64,000 nt of DNA from Terribacillus saccharophilus (GTDB lineage Bacteria > Bacillota > Bacilli > Bacillales > Amphibacillaceae), in contig NZ_NPBD01000007.1 in NCBI RefSeq assembly GCF_002272745.1, positions 124,001-188,000 of the forward strand. The letters are read 5' to 3'. Below are positions 63,248 to 64,000 of the stretch, one piece after another (position 1 is the stretch's first letter; each line of letters begins with the position of its first letter). The notes under the pieces are model-generated. The model saw nothing but the letters and a program-made list of their open reading frames with translations. It did no database searches and had not been told where the DNA came from. The translations under genes and the position numbers were made by a program.

Positions 63248-64000
63248 ATGAAGACGATTGATTTGAACAGCGATTTGGGCGAGAGCTTTGGTGCCTTTAC
63301 AATCGGTAATGATCAGGAAGTATTGAAATATATATCATCCGCCAATATTGCGTGTGGATTCCATGCGGGTGACCATAATGTCATGCTTGAAACAGTTAAA
63401 ATTGCAGCAGAACTAGGCGTAGGTATCGGTGCTCATCCAGGATTTCCTGACTTAGCTGGGTTTGGGAGACGGGAAATGAAGCTGTCTCCGGAAGAAATCT
63501 ATAACCTAGTTGTTTACCAGGTAGGAGCAATCCAAGGAGCAGCGAAGGCTTGCGGTACCTACGTTCAGCATGTGAAGCCGCACGGAGCACTATATAATAT
63601 GGCATCTAAAGACTCTGCTATTGCTGAAGCTATCGCGAAAGCAGTCCATGCAGTTGATCCGAAGCTGGTGCTGTTTGGTCTGGCAGGCAGTGAGCTTGTA
63701 CGTGCAGGAGAGAAAGCGGGACTAAGAGTTGCGCAGGAGGTTTTTGCTGACAGGACCTATCAAGCAGACGGCACGTTGACACCTCGTTCTCAAGCGAATG
63801 CTATGATTCACGATGTGACAGTAGCGGTTGATCGTGTCATTCGTATGATTCAAGAAGGAAAAGTGACTGCTGTTGATGGAACGGATATAGCTATTCAAGC
63901 AGATACGATTTGTGTACATGGTGACGAACCGGAAGCGCTGCGATTCGTCCAGCAGCTCCGCGAAAGACTTCAGGCAGAACAAATTACGATTCAGAATATT
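63248..64000 (+). CDS. pxpA: 5-oxoprolinase subunit A (LamB/YcsF), cut by window end
   Basis: 251 codons present and still open at the window edge. MKTIDLNSDLGESFGAFTIG, NIACGFHAGDHNVM, GAHPGFPDLAGFGRR and HVKPHGALYNM are the conserved YcsF motifs; EVFADRTYQADGTL and TICVHGDEPEAL are near the end. AAGGAGGGGAC precedes the ATG. The complete protein is normally about 250-255 residues, so only a few codons are missing. PxpC is expected just beyond. Confidence 0.95.
   Translation, partial: MKTIDLNSDLGESFGAFTIGNDQEVLKYISSANIACGFHAGDHNVMLETVKIAAELGVGIGAHPGFPDLAGFGRREMKLSPEEIYNLVVYQVGAIQGAAKACGTYVQHVKPHGALYNMASKDSAIAEAIAKAVHAVDPKLVLFGLAGSELVRAGEKAGLRVAQEVFADRTYQADGTLTPRSQANAMIHDVTVAVDRVIRMIQEGKVTAVDGTDIAIQADTICVHGDEPEALRFVQQLRERLQAEQITIQNI

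Noticed and set aside
1..64000. CRISPR arrays, insertion sequences, tRNA or rRNA genes
   Set aside because: I looked for regular repeats, transposase motifs and tRNA/rRNA landmarks and saw none that I could support.

Overview
The window looks like the chromosome of a low-to-moderate GC Bacillota, most likely a Bacillaceae member. The signs are strong AGGAGG-type ribosome binding sites with ATG, TTG and GTG starts, T-box, glycine and PyrR leader elements, YezG, YjaZ, YwqH and YwqI type proteins, a sacB-levB levan pair and a pxpB/pxpA (kipI/ycsF) cluster. I see no rRNA, tRNA, CRISPR array or intact transposase. Species is not determinable from the sequence alone.

Layout. 1-5.1 kb: a Z1-domain ATPase of the kind found in restriction-like operons, then a divergent TetR regulator and zinc alcohol dehydrogenase pair. 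5.3-19 kb: two related LXG polymorphic toxins of the type VII secretion system (T7SS). One is an LHH-type nuclease toxin with two frameshifts and a surviving SMI1/KNR4 immunity gene. The other is an intact YeeF-like nuclease with YezG immunity plus an array of orphan or broken immunity genes. Between them lie housekeeping genes: a bile-acid/sodium symporter family protein, an orphan histidine kinase, a methyltransferase, a YjaZ-type protease, and an amino acid permease under a glycine riboswitch.

20.8-28.7 kb: a circular bacteriocin cluster. It has an 82-residue circularin/uberolysin-like precursor, a large membrane protein, a SpoIIM/DUF95 protein, another membrane protein, an ABC ATPase and a 55-residue immunity candidate. 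A divergent membrane-fusion-protein/ATPase/FtsX exporter, an XRE regulator and two tiny peptide genes lie beside it. This is the most notable system in the window. 28.7-32 kb: gene debris (a secreted-protein pseudogene and a fragment of a second proS) beside an intact proS with a T-box leader.

32-41 kb: a chemoreceptor with a sigma-D-like promoter, a two-component system with an ABC transporter of YcbLMNO type, and codBA (cytosine permease and deaminase) behind a PyrR-type attenuator. 41.9-50.6 kb: two divergent T7SS effector islands. One encodes a TspA-like pore or membrane toxin with a DUF443 immunity protein. The other encodes small helical partner proteins, a DUF5081 protein, a pre-toxin-TG effector and a likely immunity protein. 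50.8-64 kb: a Bax-inhibitor-1 family protein, class I aldolase, and a YesMN-like two-component system. Next come a solute-binding protein lacking its lipobox cysteine, levansucrase and endolevanase (a probable levan synthesis, sensing and breakdown block), and finally an NRAMP-like transporter with pxpB and pxpA (5-oxoprolinase), the last cut by the window end.

Many true starts lie inside longer open frames. I moved starts to the codon with a good ribosome binding site and say so in each entry.
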